Source of the DNA: Mariniblastus sp.
GTDB taxonomy: Bacteria; Planctomycetota; Planctomycetia; Pirellulales; Pirellulaceae
Assembly: GCA_022447605.1 (NCBI GenBank)
Contig: JAKVBG010000002.1
Span: 1-64,000 of the forward strand
DNA length: 64,000 nucleotides
Direction: 5' to 3'
Shown: in pieces, positions 46,366 through 55,732 of the stretch
Layout of the letters: each line of letters starts with the position of its first letter
Numbering within the stretch: the first letter of the stretch is position 1
Notes under the pieces: model-generated
Databases searched by the model: none
What the model was told of the DNA's origin: nothing
The model's input: only the letters and a program-made list of their open reading frames with translations
Made by a program: the position numbers and the translations under genes

Positions 46366-47181
46366 TCAAACAGGTTGAGCACTGGTGTCGGCATCCATCG
46401 AAATCTTGGCAATGACATCGTCGGGAAACGTCTGCCGATCCTCGGTCTTCTGGTCGATCTGGATTTCACCGTCTTTCAGGCGAATCATCCGTTTGGCATG
46501 CTGGCTGACTTCATCTTCGTGGGTCACCATGATGATGGTACGACCCTGGTCGTTCAACATCTGGAACAGGGCCAGGATTTCCTCGGTGGTGACCGAGTCG
46601 AGGTTGCCGGTCGCTTCGTCGGCCAGGATAAAGTACGGATCGTTGACCAAGGAGCGGGCGATGGCGACACGTTGCTGTTGCCCCCCTGAGAGTTGGGTGG
46701 GACGGTGGTCCAGTCGGTCGCCCAGGCCTACCATGCCGGCCAGCTGTTTGCATCGCTTGCGTGACTTGTTGTTGAGTTGCCCCATGTAATACAAGGGGAC
46801 TTCAATATTCTCGACAACCGTCAACTGGGGAATCAGATTGTACGATTGAAATACGAACCCGATGCGGGAGGCCCGGATCTGGGACAGCTCGTCATCGGTC
46901 ATCGTGGCCACATCATCCGCCCCCAGCACAAAGGAACCGGAGGTCGGCCGGTCGAGACAGCCCAACAGGTTCAACAGAGTACTTTTGCCCGAACCGGAGG
47001 CGCCCATGATCGCCACATAATCGCCCTCCGGCACATCGAAGGAGACACCACGCAGTGCGCGGACCGTTTCGCTCTTCAGGACGTAATGTTTCTGAAGCTC
47101 CCGAACCCGCGCGGCCATCTTGGTCGAGCTGCCGTTGAGCGATTGCTGCGAATCGGTTTCAGGACCGGGGTGTGAATTCAC
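46366..47181 (-). CDS. ABC transporter ATP-binding protein, MacB/LolD type
   Basis: A 271-residue ATPase: Walker A GASGSGKS (60-67), signature LSGGQQQR (164-171), Walker [15 protein letters not shown] (183-196), plus [16 protein letters not shown], the LolD/MacB-specific Q-loop region. Start and stop arrangement is tight: its first codon overlaps the adaptor stop by 4 bp, and the permease starts 42 bp downstream, so it belongs to the MacAB-TolC-like operon. It powers the permease in the cytoplasm. The C-terminal 40 residues after the ABC domain are acidic and unique. Confidence 0.96.
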   Translation of the reverse strand: MNSHPGPETDSQQSLNGSSTKMAARVRELQKHYVLKSETVRALRGVSFDVPEGDYVAIMGASGSGKSTLLNLLGCLDRPTSGSFVLGADDVATMTDDELSQIRASRIGFVFQSYNLIPQLTVVENIEVPLYYMGQLNNKSRKRCKQLAGMVGLGDRLDHRPTQLSGGQQQRVAIARSLVNDPYFILADEATGNLDSVTTEEILALFQMLNDQGRTIIMVTHEDEVSQHAKRMIRLKDGEIQIDQKTEDRQTFPDDVIAKISMDADTSAQPV

Positions 47182-49118
47182 TGACCACGACCCCCGCCGC
47201 CGGCTCCGCCACCTTGTTGAAAACGTTTCATCATTTCTGACATGGCCTTTTCCAGTTCGTCCCGCGAGACACTGCCATCACCGTTGGTGTCGGCATCGGA
47301 CATCATATCTTTGGCCCGTCCATCGATGTTGGTCAGTTCGTCGGCGTCGATGGTGCCATCGCCGTTGGTGTCGTAACGCTCCATGGATCGATCGATCATG
47401 CTTGACATGTTGAACCCCCCGGAACCGGAGCCACCGCCTGCGTTACCACCGCCTGCGTTACCACCCGGTCGTCCACTGCCACCACCTGCGTTACCACCCG
47501 GTCGTCCACTGCCGCCGCCAGCGTTACCACCCGGTCGTCCAGCTCCGGGTCCGCCCGTGGATGCTTGACCACCCTCGGCCGGGTTGGCATTGGCCGAGCT
47601 CGCCTGAACCGCTTTGACCCGGTTCGCTTCTTCTGCGGAAAGCTCGATCTTGGTATCCAGCTTGAATTCGGGCAAATCCATTTTTTCCTTGTAGGCACCA
47701 GGGTTCATCACCAGTCGCTCTCCTGCGTCGAGCCCCCCCTTGATGACGACCAACTGGGAGTTGTCGCCATCAATTTCAACTTCGCGAGTTTCGTATTCAT
47801 CCTCGCCTGTCTGTACCAGGCAGAAATGCTGGTCTTGAACGCCGTAGACCGTTTGGATCGGTGCTGTCAGTGCCTCCGGTTCGTATCGAACTTGAATGGT
47901 AACCGACGCATTCATGCCAGGCTTCAAGGCATCAGGGGGGTCAAGGATGCGAACCAACACACCATATTTTCTGACCGAACTGCTCATCCAGCCACCACTG
48001 GAATCTGCGTATTGACTCACCTTGGTGACGACCCCTTTAAGCGTCAGGTTGTTGAGTGCGTCCACTTTAATCGTGGCTGGCATGCCGGGCTCAACGCGGG
48101 TAATGCTCTGTTCATTAATCAGAGCTTTGACTTCCATTTTTTCCGGGTTGGGGAGCCGGACGAGTACCTGGCGTTCTCGCACAGTGGTTCCCTCTTCAAG
48201 AACCCAGTCATTCCCGCTGCGCGATGATTCTTTGGCATAAACTACCTGGCCCTGCACTCCTTCGGGCACACGAATGTCACATTTTTCAATCTGGTCTTCG
48301 ATTTCCTGCAGTTGCCCCTGTTCGGTGGCCAGGACGGCTTTCTGGTTTCTCAGCTTGACATCAGCGGCCTTGATGTCGCTTTCCAGCTTGACGGTCTCTT
48401 TTCGCCGTGTGATGTTCTCCAGGACCTCTTTCTGCTTTTCTGACAGGGCCAGCAGGTTGGTCGCTTTTTGCAGCTTGAACTCTTCTGACCTGACCGCGTA
48501 ACCCATCGATTCCAGCTGTTGCAGCGTGGCGTAACCTTTGCCTTGCAGTTTGCGACTATGTTCCAGGTTCGATTTGGCCAGCGTTAAATCCTGTTTAGCC
48601 GTTTCAATTTGGGATCTCGCATCGGCGATGTCATTTTCGATCTTCTTGAGGTTTTCGACATACGTCCCCTCGTTGTATTCCTTGAGCGATTCCTGGGCGG
48701 CAACCAGATCGGCTTCGGCCTGAATCACGGCCGTCTCGGCGGTGGCAACCGAGATCTTCTGGCCCTCGAGTTCCGTTTCAAATGCCGAGGCATCCAGTTC
48801 GACCAGGAAATCCCCTCCCTTGACCAGCGTCCCTTCGGGGACGACCGAGATGACGTTCAGGGAGCCGTTACGCGATCGCGCCTGACAGCGAATCTCTTCA
48901 TTGTCGCTACTCTGAACTTCGCCTTGGTCCACGACCTGCGAGACGAATTCGCCCTTTTCCACCGTGGCAATGATCGGGTTGATCTTGATTTCCTGGGCGC
49001 CACCACTGAAGTAGTAATAGATACCCCCAGCAATCAGGACCGCGGCGACGATGCCAATCAGAATGAGAGGTGCGGCGGCACCTGTTCGATAGACCGATCG
49101 GTTGTTCATATCTTTCAC
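47178..49118 (-). CDS. MacA-like periplasmic adaptor with C-terminal EF-hand pair
   Basis: A 646-residue HlyD/MacA-type membrane-fusion protein. One N-terminal helix (LILIGIVAAVLIAGGIYYYF), a lipoyl half (GEFVSQVVDQGEVQSSDN), a long alpha-hairpin (about 130-250) that would dock to TolC, and beta-barrel segments (VRERQVLVRLPNPEKMEVKA). After the usual end (about residue 510) comes a Gly-rich linker with three GRPGGNAGGG units and a pair of EF-hand loops: DTNGDGTIDADE (583-594) and DTNGDGSVSRDE (610-621), both with all five calcium-ligating positions. The tail ends [11 protein letters not shown]. Such a calcium-binding tail is not part of the standard adaptor. Overlaps the ATPase gene by 4 bp. 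Confidence 0.9.
   Translation of the reverse strand: MKDMNNRSVYRTGAAAPLILIGIVAAVLIAGGIYYYFSGGAQEIKINPIIATVEKGEFVSQVVDQGEVQSSDNEEIRCQARSRNGSLNVISVVPEGTLVKGGDFLVELDASAFETELEGQKISVATAETAVIQAEADLVAAQESLKEYNEGTYVENLKKIENDIADARSQIETAKQDLTLAKSNLEHSRKLQGKGYATLQQLESMGYAVRSEEFKLQKATNLLALSEKQKEVLENITRRKETVKLESDIKAADVKLRNQKAVLATEQGQLQEIEDQIEKCDIRVPEGVQGQVVYAKESSRSGNDWVLEEGTTVRERQVLVRLPNPEKMEVKALINEQSITRVEPGMPATIKVDALNNLTLKGVVTKVSQYADSSGGWMSSSVRKYGVLVRILDPPDALKPGMNASVTIQVRYEPEALTAPIQTVYGVQDQHFCLVQTGEDEYETREVEIDGDNSQLVVIKGGLDAGERLVMNPGAYKEKMDLPEFKLDTKIELSAEEANRVKAVQASSANANPAEGGQASTGGPGAGRPGGNAGGGSGRPGGNAGGGSGRPGGNAGGGNAGGGSGSGGFNMSSMIDRSMERYDTNGDGTIDADELTNIDGRAKDMMSDADTNGDGSVSRDELEKAMSEMMKRFQQGGGAGGGGRGQ
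47431..47545. repeat. 33-bp repeats encoding the Gly-rich linker of the adaptor
   Basis: About three imperfect copies of a 33-bp unit containing GTTACCACCCGGTCGTCC encode the GRPGGNAGGGS peptide repeats on the minus strand. Such an array is prone to expansion or contraction, so linker length may vary between strains. Confidence 0.75.
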
Positions 49119-49509
49119 CTTTTGCTACACGTTGGGAACGTGGGATTTGAGTTCTAGTCGACTGGGTCAGCGGTTAAAAAACGGTATACCTGGGAAGCTT
49201 TCGCCAAGGTCCCGTGATTTCCCCGAGACGCTATTCGCAGCCCGACGCCCTGCCGGATTCAATCGGGCCATTTTCGAAGCATGATTCCCTGTAATTAAAC
49301 CTTGGTCGGACGGCCGGGTTTCGAATGGAACACGGGAAAACGTCGGATTGTCAAAAGACCGCATTCTATTTGATTCCCCGGGACATCCGAGCCCTTTTTT
49401 TCCTTGATCCAGAGCGATTTCTCTCCTGTTTTGCTTTCCATTCCGGCCTGCTTGATCCTGCGTCCGGACGGCCTCTGCTGGCGTCCTCGGCAGGTTGGTT
49501 CAGACCAGC
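49119..49509. other. intergenic spacer inside the export operon
   Basis: A 391-bp gap between the TolC-like gene and the adaptor gene, both on the minus strand. The other gaps in this operon are under 50 bp, so a second promoter or a regulatory RNA could lie here. No gene or clear terminator was identified. Confidence 0.5.
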
Positions 49510-52500
49510 TTAACGGGGTTCCTCATCCGGGCCGGATGCTCCGGATTCCCTCCCGGACGAATCGGATAATGTCTCCTGCACGGCCACCTGTTCGTTGGGT
49601 TGGACGGGATTCGGCTTGACCGATTCGACCCGCTGACCGGCCGTGAAAGTCTGCACGGCAAAGGTCTGGGCGCCCGACTTGGCCCGGTCGGACAGGGTGA
49701 AATCGAATCGCGCTGTGGGTGGCTCGGACGGATTGGCGATGGCGGTGAGCGTCATGGGTGCCGCAGCCGGTTGAATACGGAGTCCACCCACGTTCAGCGA
49801 GCCCGTCTGCTCGCCATTGGGTGTATCCGGAGTTTCGCCCGATGGCTGTTCCTCTGACGGCACGGTTTCCAATTTGCTGGTGGGTGGCTCCTGGCCGGGG
49901 GCCGGTTCGGTGATGGGCGGCTGTTCCTCGAACAGGCCGGGGGCGATGGTGGGTGGATCGCCCAGTTCACCCACCTGACAAAACGGGTCGTTTTCCAGAT
50001 CGATTCCCATCATGGCGGCGGCGCGGAAGCCGATCTGGTTGTCGATCACTTCGGGATCGATCCAGTCGCAACCGGGACCGATCTGGAACGTGCCGAGGTC
50101 CAAGTCGAGACCGCGGCGGAGGACTTCGAACTGAACCCAGCCGTTGAGGAAGCTGACCTGAGCATTCTGCAGACCCGAGATCGCATTGGTCAGGTTCTGC
50201 TGCACAGTGGGACCGAGCTGTTGCTGACGTGGGTCGACCAAGTCGAAGCGGGCTTGTTCCAAGGCCTGGATGGCCGTCTTGATACTTTGACGGTTCAATT
50301 CGAACAGGATCTTGTTCAGATCGATCGTGCGGAGCGTGGCTCGCAGATTCCTTTTGATTTCGTCCTCGAACTTGTAAAAGTCGCGTTTCCGCTGCTGGTA
50401 GGCAATCAGCTGGTTGCGGTAGTCATTCCGTTCCTGCTGACGTACGATCGGCGTGTCAAAGGAAAACCCAGTTTTAACGCCCGATCCAGCAACACTGTAG
50501 TTCAGCTGATTGCCACCTGAATTCCCCAAGTCATAGTCCAGATGCCAATTGAGTTCGGATTCCAAACTGTTGGCGGTGACTTGAATTCCTCGCCACTCAT
50601 CGACCAGGGCAGCCCGGGCGTTCATCCAGTCTCGGCGGAAACAGCGGGCGATCTTGATCGCATCCTCCGACGTCAGGTTGACCTCCGGCAGCCCGATCGA
50701 ATTGGAACGGGCCTCGGCCTGCAACAGGGACATCTCCAGGGCGACGTCGTAGATGGCCGACAGCAGTGTGGAGGTCGCTTTAATGATCTGGTCGTCGACC
50801 AGGGTGTAAAGTTGTTCATCAGTCAGTCCCTGACGGGTTTCGGGGAAAGCATTGATGTTCTCGATCAGTTGCTGTAGCGCCGTTTCCGTTTCATCCGCAT
50901 TGACCTGCAACTTGGCAAACACTTCCCGCAGCGTGTCGGGAGATTGGATCGATTCCGATTGCAACATGGCCGGGTCGACCCGCACATCAAATTCGCCGGC
51001 GAAAGCCCCCGTTTCGATCGCTTGTTTCAGGTTGTCTAGGTAGATAACCCGTTGTTCCCGGACGGCTGCCAGCTGGTCAAAATCGTTTTCCAGTTCCTGG
51101 CTGTCAAGCGTTCGCAAGGTCTCCAGCGTTTCCCGAGCTTGCTCGATAAACGGCAGCAAGGCCTGGATGTTCTGGTCCAGGTCGTCCGGCCAGGTGAAAT
51201 CGGCGACCTGATCCTGCGTTTTGGGCAGGGTGTCGTCCAGCTGGTTGAGTCGTTCCCCGGCGAAGACCCGCAAGTCGTTGATACTGGTCTGCCGGCCGGT
51301 GATCCCATCACTGATGAACTTGAATCGGTCGAGGTAGTCATCCTTGATCACCAGGTTCACCGTGGGAGGCAGGCCAAGCAAGATCTTGTACGAGTCGACC
51401 TGGTTCTGGTAGGACGTCTTTCGCTCCAGCAATCGTCGCTGAGAGTTGTAGACCGTCGATTCGAAGTTGCTGACCTGAACACCCGAGATCCGGTCCCGCT
51501 TGAAGTATTCGCGGAACTGCTCCAGGACGTCCTCGAGTTGGCTCACATTGAATTCGTCGATGCGGATCTGCTGTTGCTGTTGCAGCAGGCCGAGGTAGCC
51601 GCCCACATTCGTGCTAAAACCCTGAGGTAGTACAATTCCCTGGCTGGCCAGGCTGTTGCCGGGTGAGCGGCCGGTCGTAATCCGCAGGTAAAATCCCCGG
51701 CGATACCGGTCAAACTGGCGCACATTGGCAAGCAGCGTTCGCTCTTCTTGGGTCAGGTTTTCCATGACATAATCGCGCCCGGCCTTGCGCAGCAAGGGTT
51801 GGGAAAATGTAAAATGGATCAACGAGGTGGCAGTGGTTAGATTGGAACCATTGAAATTCCAGACGATCCTGTTGGCTAGTTCCATTGCGTAACTCGCACC
51901 GGCGGTACCCAACTTGGTTAATTTCGTGCCACCGCGCGTACTCGTGCTTGTTCTTAATTCGGAAGTTTTTTTTCCCTTGACAACCCAGTCCAGCAGGGAA
52001 CCGGCGAACATCTGGGCTTCGAAATTAAATCTCTGCAGGCTCACACGCAGTGCGCTACTGTAAAGGGATTCCCGGGCTTGCTGCAACTCGGTCGAGTTGA
52101 TCAAAGCCAAGCGGTAAGCAGTGGACAGATCGAGGACGACCTCCCCGTCCGCATTGGCCGGCAGGTAAGATTGCCAGTCCGGGTTGACGACGTAGTTTGT
52201 ATTCCCATTGGCCCCCCACAGCGGATAGCCGGGGTGGCCATCGACGCATTCCATCAGTTTGTGCGAGGTTGGATCGTCCGGTGGCATGGGGGGATGGTCT
52301 TGCGAAAACGGATCGAACATCCGGGATTCCGGGTTGATCAGGATCGTCCCGTCGGAGGTGCAACTCCAGCGTGGGTCATTCTGTTTTTCGCGGATCAGAC
52401 GTTGGGCTTCGGCATCGGCCTGGCGGCGGTAGAAGCTGCGGTGGCAGCCGATCTGGCTGACGCTGCCGACCAGGATCAGCATGGCCAGGCCCAGCAGCGT

Positions 52501-52557
52501 AGCAAGGCAGGGGAATCGGGTCCCGGGACCAGGGTTCGTAGATGGTTTACCAGTCAT
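49510..52557 (-). CDS. TolC family outer-membrane channel, unusually large
   Basis: A 1015-residue protein starting at ATG 52557 (an open frame to 52665 adds a non-signal extension). The N-terminus has a hydrophobic helix ending in QIGC, a possible lipobox, followed by a Cys/His-rich soluble stretch. The OEP repeat pattern is visible at VVLDLSTAYRLALINSTELQ and SEDAIKIARCFRRDWMNARA. Between the two repeats lies an insert of roughly 350 residues (about 330-680) of mostly helical sequence, so it is twice the normal TolC length. The C-terminal 150 residues are Pro/Glu/Thr-rich and probably disordered. It is the first gene of the MacAB-TolC-like operon. Confidence 0.85.
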   Translation of the reverse strand: MTGKPSTNPGPGTRFPCLATLLGLAMLILVGSVSQIGCHRSFYRRQADAEAQRLIREKQNDPRWSCTSDGTILINPESRMFDPFSQDHPPMPPDDPTSHKLMECVDGHPGYPLWGANGNTNYVVNPDWQSYLPANADGEVVLDLSTAYRLALINSTELQQARESLYSSALRVSLQRFNFEAQMFAGSLLDWVVKGKKTSELRTSTSTRGGTKLTKLGTAGASYAMELANRIVWNFNGSNLTTATSLIHFTFSQPLLRKAGRDYVMENLTQEERTLLANVRQFDRYRRGFYLRITTGRSPGNSLASQGIVLPQGFSTNVGGYLGLLQQQQQIRIDEFNVSQLEDVLEQFREYFKRDRISGVQVSNFESTVYNSQRRLLERKTSYQNQVDSYKILLGLPPTVNLVIKDDYLDRFKFISDGITGRQTSINDLRVFAGERLNQLDDTLPKTQDQVADFTWPDDLDQNIQALLPFIEQARETLETLRTLDSQELENDFDQLAAVREQRVIYLDNLKQAIETGAFAGEFDVRVDPAMLQSESIQSPDTLREVFAKLQVNADETETALQQLIENINAFPETRQGLTDEQLYTLVDDQIIKATSTLLSAIYDVALEMSLLQAEARSNSIGLPEVNLTSEDAIKIARCFRRDWMNARAALVDEWRGIQVTANSLESELNWHLDYDLGNSGGNQLNYSVAGSGVKTGFSFDTPIVRQQERNDYRNQLIAYQQRKRDFYKFEDEIKRNLRATLRTIDLNKILFELNRQSIKTAIQALEQARFDLVDPRQQQLGPTVQQNLTNAISGLQNAQVSFLNGWVQFEVLRRGLDLDLGTFQIGPGCDWIDPEVIDNQIGFRAAAMMGIDLENDPFCQVGELGDPPTIAPGLFEEQPPITEPAPGQEPPTSKLETVPSEEQPSGETPDTPNGEQTGSLNVGGLRIQPAAAPMTLTAIANPSEPPTARFDFTLSDRAKSGAQTFAVQTFTAGQRVESVKPNPVQPNEQVAVQETLSDSSGRESGASGPDEEPR

Positions 52558-52984
52558 CTTCTTCGCTGTCTCCACACAATCTTCCACGAGAATCCAAGCG
52601 AACTCGCAGTAGTGTCGGACCAAACCGCACTGGAATAATCGTTTTGCCAGGCCTGGCCTGCGCATAATTTATGCCGGTTACGGTGATCTTTCCTTTATTC
52701 ATGGTCATCGGGCTAAACGAGTCGGCTTCTTGACGCGAATATCCGGCTGGAAGCGGTTAGTTAAAATTTGCGGTTGAAAATGAGCCGATTGTGGCGCGAT
52801 GGCAATCTGGTGAAGCTTGACTGGCTATTTTGCCCATTTTATCATCCAAATTGGCCCTATTTAGGGTTTAACGAACGATCCGGCAGAGTCGGCCGATGTA
52901 GAATGTAGTGAGGGCTGTCTCTGGTAGCTGCCGCTCGACCATCATTTTCCAGCACCTGCACGCAATTTTCGTGTTCGAGGAATC
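52558..52984. other. divergent intergenic region
   Basis: A 427-bp gap between the export operon and the coiled-coil membrane protein gene. It is AT-rich in places (52755-52865) and should hold both promoters, but I found no convincing -35/-10 pair, operator or small gene. Confidence 0.5.
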
Positions 52985-54484
52985 ATGTCATACGCCATCA
53001 TAGGTATCGCTTTTCTACTGCTTGTCTTTTTTGCTGTCGTGGCGGCCAGGAATACATGGCACTGGGTGAACTCCGTCTTCCTGATATTGACGTTTATCGT
53101 CGGTGTGGGTGCCTTGGTCTCGATGTCGAAGGTCTACAAAGAACGGACAGCCGACATGAAAGCGGCTGAGCGAACCAAGGATCAGAAAGAGGCAAATCAG
53201 AGTGCTGCCCGTCTGGCCGTTTTTGGCCCGGATAACATCATTTACGGACCCGAGTCATTGCGGGGTCGAACCGAAGAATTGAACCTGGCCCTGGCAGGGC
53301 GAGGTCGCGTTTGGCAACATGGCCAGGTCGAGGCCAAGGGTAACAATCGCATTTTCAAGTTCCCGGCAGCGCGACCGGCCGATCAAGCGGTTGGGGCGAT
53401 GCAGGATATTCTGTTGCATGCCTTCATGGATGGCCCGGTGACCTTGCCAGGTGGGGAAGTGGTCGACGCCCCGGTGCGCTATATCGGAACGGTTAGCGTG
53501 GCGAACGAGGCTCCCGCTTCGGTGGAACTCGAGCCCGTTTTCCTGGCCGACGAGACCGAATTCACCAAGCCCTCGGCGACCTGGACCTTGTTTGAAAAGA
53601 TGCCGGCCGATCGGAATGATGCCTTTCATCGAGTCGAAGGCATGAATATCAAGGACGAAGCCTTTGATATTACTGATTACCGCAACCGCCTGATGACCAA
53701 CTACATGCCTGCCGGACTGGTTGGCCTGGCAGCTGATAGCCCGGGATACGAAGAGCTGATCGACAGCTACGCCTTTGACGGCCTGTCGCGTGGGCAGTGG
53801 GAAAACTGGATTGAGGCCAACCGGGATAGCCGGATCAACCCACGGTTTGAACCGTCACCCGAAGAAGTTTTTGTCGAGTACAAGTTCAATAAGAAATCGA
53901 ACTCTGCCTACCAGGTCGATGCCGACGGAAATCTGGAGACCGATGGCCTGTTCACCCCGCTGGGGCATGCGGTGCGCATTGACCTGCACGTCGGTGGACC
54001 CGGGACGATTACGTTCGAAAAAGATCAAACGGTCCTGGTGGACCAGTTGAATGCGGATGGCTACCAGCGGAGTGATGGAACGGTTGTCGAGCCGTTTGCC
54101 CAACGGGAGGATGTTACCCGCGGCAACGAGTTTTACGTTCGCCAGAAACGGGACTACCCCTACCTGCTGAGTGATCTGAAGCAGCAGACGGATCGATTCG
54201 ATGAAGTCAGCAAGCAGATCAAGAACAACAACCAGATCAAGGCGGAGTTCAACAATGACACCGAGGCCCAGATCACCGAGCGGATGACGCTGATCGAAGG
54301 GCTGGAGAAGGACAAGGGGAACCTGCAAAACGACTTGAAGGTCATCATGGTGTCGCGCGAAAAAGTCGAAGGTGAATGGACGGCCCTGGAGCAGCGGATT
54401 GCCACGTTGAAAAAACAGGTGGCCGAGCAGCATGCCGAACTGCAAAAAGCGGGCAAAGTGACCAACACCAGCACTAAGAATTAA
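52985..54484 (+). CDS. two-helix membrane protein with C-terminal coiled coil
   Basis: A 499-residue protein. Two N-terminal helices (YAIIGIAFLLLVFFAVVAA and WVNSVFLILTFIVGVGALVS) are followed by about 310 residues of mixed alpha/beta sequence, then a long coiled coil (about 400-490, DLKQQTDRFDEVSKQIKNNN onwards) with heptad leucines. The C-terminus is polar (TNTSTKN). Related proteins seem confined to planctomycetes, as far as I can tell from recall; no domain is recognised. It may be a structural or tethering protein. ATG 52985 lacks a strong ribosome-binding site. Followed by a terminator, so likely a single-gene unit. Confidence 0.75.
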   Translation: MSYAIIGIAFLLLVFFAVVAARNTWHWVNSVFLILTFIVGVGALVSMSKVYKERTADMKAAERTKDQKEANQSAARLAVFGPDNIIYGPESLRGRTEELNLALAGRGRVWQHGQVEAKGNNRIFKFPAARPADQAVGAMQDILLHAFMDGPVTLPGGEVVDAPVRYIGTVSVANEAPASVELEPVFLADETEFTKPSATWTLFEKMPADRNDAFHRVEGMNIKDEAFDITDYRNRLMTNYMPAGLVGLAADSPGYEELIDSYAFDGLSRGQWENWIEANRDSRINPRFEPSPEEVFVEYKFNKKSNSAYQVDADGNLETDGLFTPLGHAVRIDLHVGGPGTITFEKDQTVLVDQLNADGYQRSDGTVVEPFAQREDVTRGNEFYVRQKRDYPYLLSDLKQQTDRFDEVSKQIKNNNQIKAEFNNDTEAQITERMTLIEGLEKDKGNLQNDLKVIMVSREKVEGEWTALEQRIATLKKQVAEQHAELQKAGKVTNTSTKN

Positions 54485-54523
54485 CTGGCCGGGCAGTTGT
54501 CCGTCAGCTTTTTTAAACAATTT

Positions 54524-54556
54524 AAAACCGCCCCCGTCTGGGGAGCGGTTTTTTTA
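54524..54556 (+). terminator. rho-independent terminator
   Basis: AAAACCGC-CCCC / GGGG-A-GCGGTTTT stem with a short loop, followed by a run of T (54549-54556). It ends the coiled-coil gene at 54484. Confidence 0.85.
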
Positions 54557-54722
54557 TTGGAGTTTGGTGGCGACCGCTGTTGGGGCCCACTTGGGAGTAG
54601 ATCGATCCCGGGTCTAATGAGTATGATACGACACCGGGCCGATGCCGCGGGGGTTTCTCGCAACATAGGGAAGCCCGACACGAACCTTATTGATTGACCT
54701 TTACCCGGCGCAGCGTCACACC

Positions 54723-55616
54723 ATGGGCCTCGAAGACAGACAGTATTACCGCGACCAGAACGAGTGGGGTCGACAGTGGCAGCCGGGGGGCCAGTCGTCG
54801 GGAGCCTCGCCGGTTGGCCGTTCCATCGTGATCACGCTGATCGTGATCAATGTGGCCATCGCGATCCTGAATCTTTTCACGCCGACCTTGCCGGATGGCA
54901 GTCACTGGTTGAATCACTTAATGACGCTGAGTACGGAGGTGATTCAGAAACCGTGGTTGTTCTATACGTTTCTCACCTATGGATTCGCTCATGCCCCGCT
55001 CGATGGAGATGGGGGCCTGTTTCATATCGCGGGAAATATGTTGGTCCTGTTTTTCCTGGGGCGGTGGGTCGAATACCGGCTGGGATACTGGGAGTTTTTG
55101 CGGTTTTACCTGGTGGCCATTGTCCTGTCCGGCATCGCCTTTGTCCTGATGCGACTGCGTGGTGATCCGGCTTCCTGTCTCGGTGCTTCGGGCGGTGTAT
55201 CGGCGGTCCTGATGCTGTTTGTCTTCATGTATCCCCGGCAGAAGGTTTTGCTCTTTTTTGTGCTTCCGATTCCGGCCTGGCTATTGGGTGCATTTGTCGT
55301 GGGCAGCGATATCTTGACTTCCTTGAAACCGGAGAGTGTGATTGCCTGGGAAGCTCACTTTGCCGGCCTGGCCTTTGGGGCGGCTTATGCTTATTTCGGT
55401 TGGAACCTGCGTTGGATGAGATGGGAGCGACTGGGCGGTCTGTTTCAATCCAAGCCGCGATTGAAAGTTCATGCCCCCGGGACGGATTCCCCGCTGCAGT
55501 CCCAGGCGGACCAGATCCTGAAAAAGATTGCCGACCAGGGGGAAGAGAGCCTGACCCCCAAGGAGCGTCGATTGCTGAACCGCTACAGCAAGCATATCCG
55601 AAAGCGGCGCGATTGA
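54723..55616 (+). CDS. rhomboid family intramembrane serine protease
   Basis: A 297-residue protein with six to seven predicted helices. The catalytic Ser is in CLGASGGVSAV (GxSG) and the catalytic His in WEAHFAGLAFGAAYAY, the two hallmarks of rhomboid proteases; FHIAGNMLVLFFLG supplies the oxyanion-region His and Asn. ATG 54723 is preferred to the TTG at 54690. The C-terminal tail (about 60 residues, KAQADQILKKIADQ-like and LTPKERRLLNRYSKHIRKRR) is a basic helical extension typical of planctomycete and proteobacterial members. Substrates unknown. It heads a plus-strand run of lipoprotein, aldolase and dGTPase genes. Confidence 0.92.
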   Translation: MGLEDRQYYRDQNEWGRQWQPGGQSSGASPVGRSIVITLIVINVAIAILNLFTPTLPDGSHWLNHLMTLSTEVIQKPWLFYTFLTYGFAHAPLDGDGGLFHIAGNMLVLFFLGRWVEYRLGYWEFLRFYLVAIVLSGIAFVLMRLRGDPASCLGASGGVSAVLMLFVFMYPRQKVLLFFVLPIPAWLLGAFVVGSDILTSLKPESVIAWEAHFAGLAFGAAYAYFGWNLRWMRWERLGGLFQSKPRLKVHAPGTDSPLQSQADQILKKIADQGEESLTPKERRLLNRYSKHIRKRRD

Positions 55617-55732
55617 CGCCATTCCGGGACTGTTTGCGGCAGGGGGGATGCCGGGGTGGTGGAATCTGCCTTGACGCCGGCGGCCAATCTGGCTAATTGA
55701 GCGGGTCGCCCCGAGGTCTTTCTGTACCGCCC

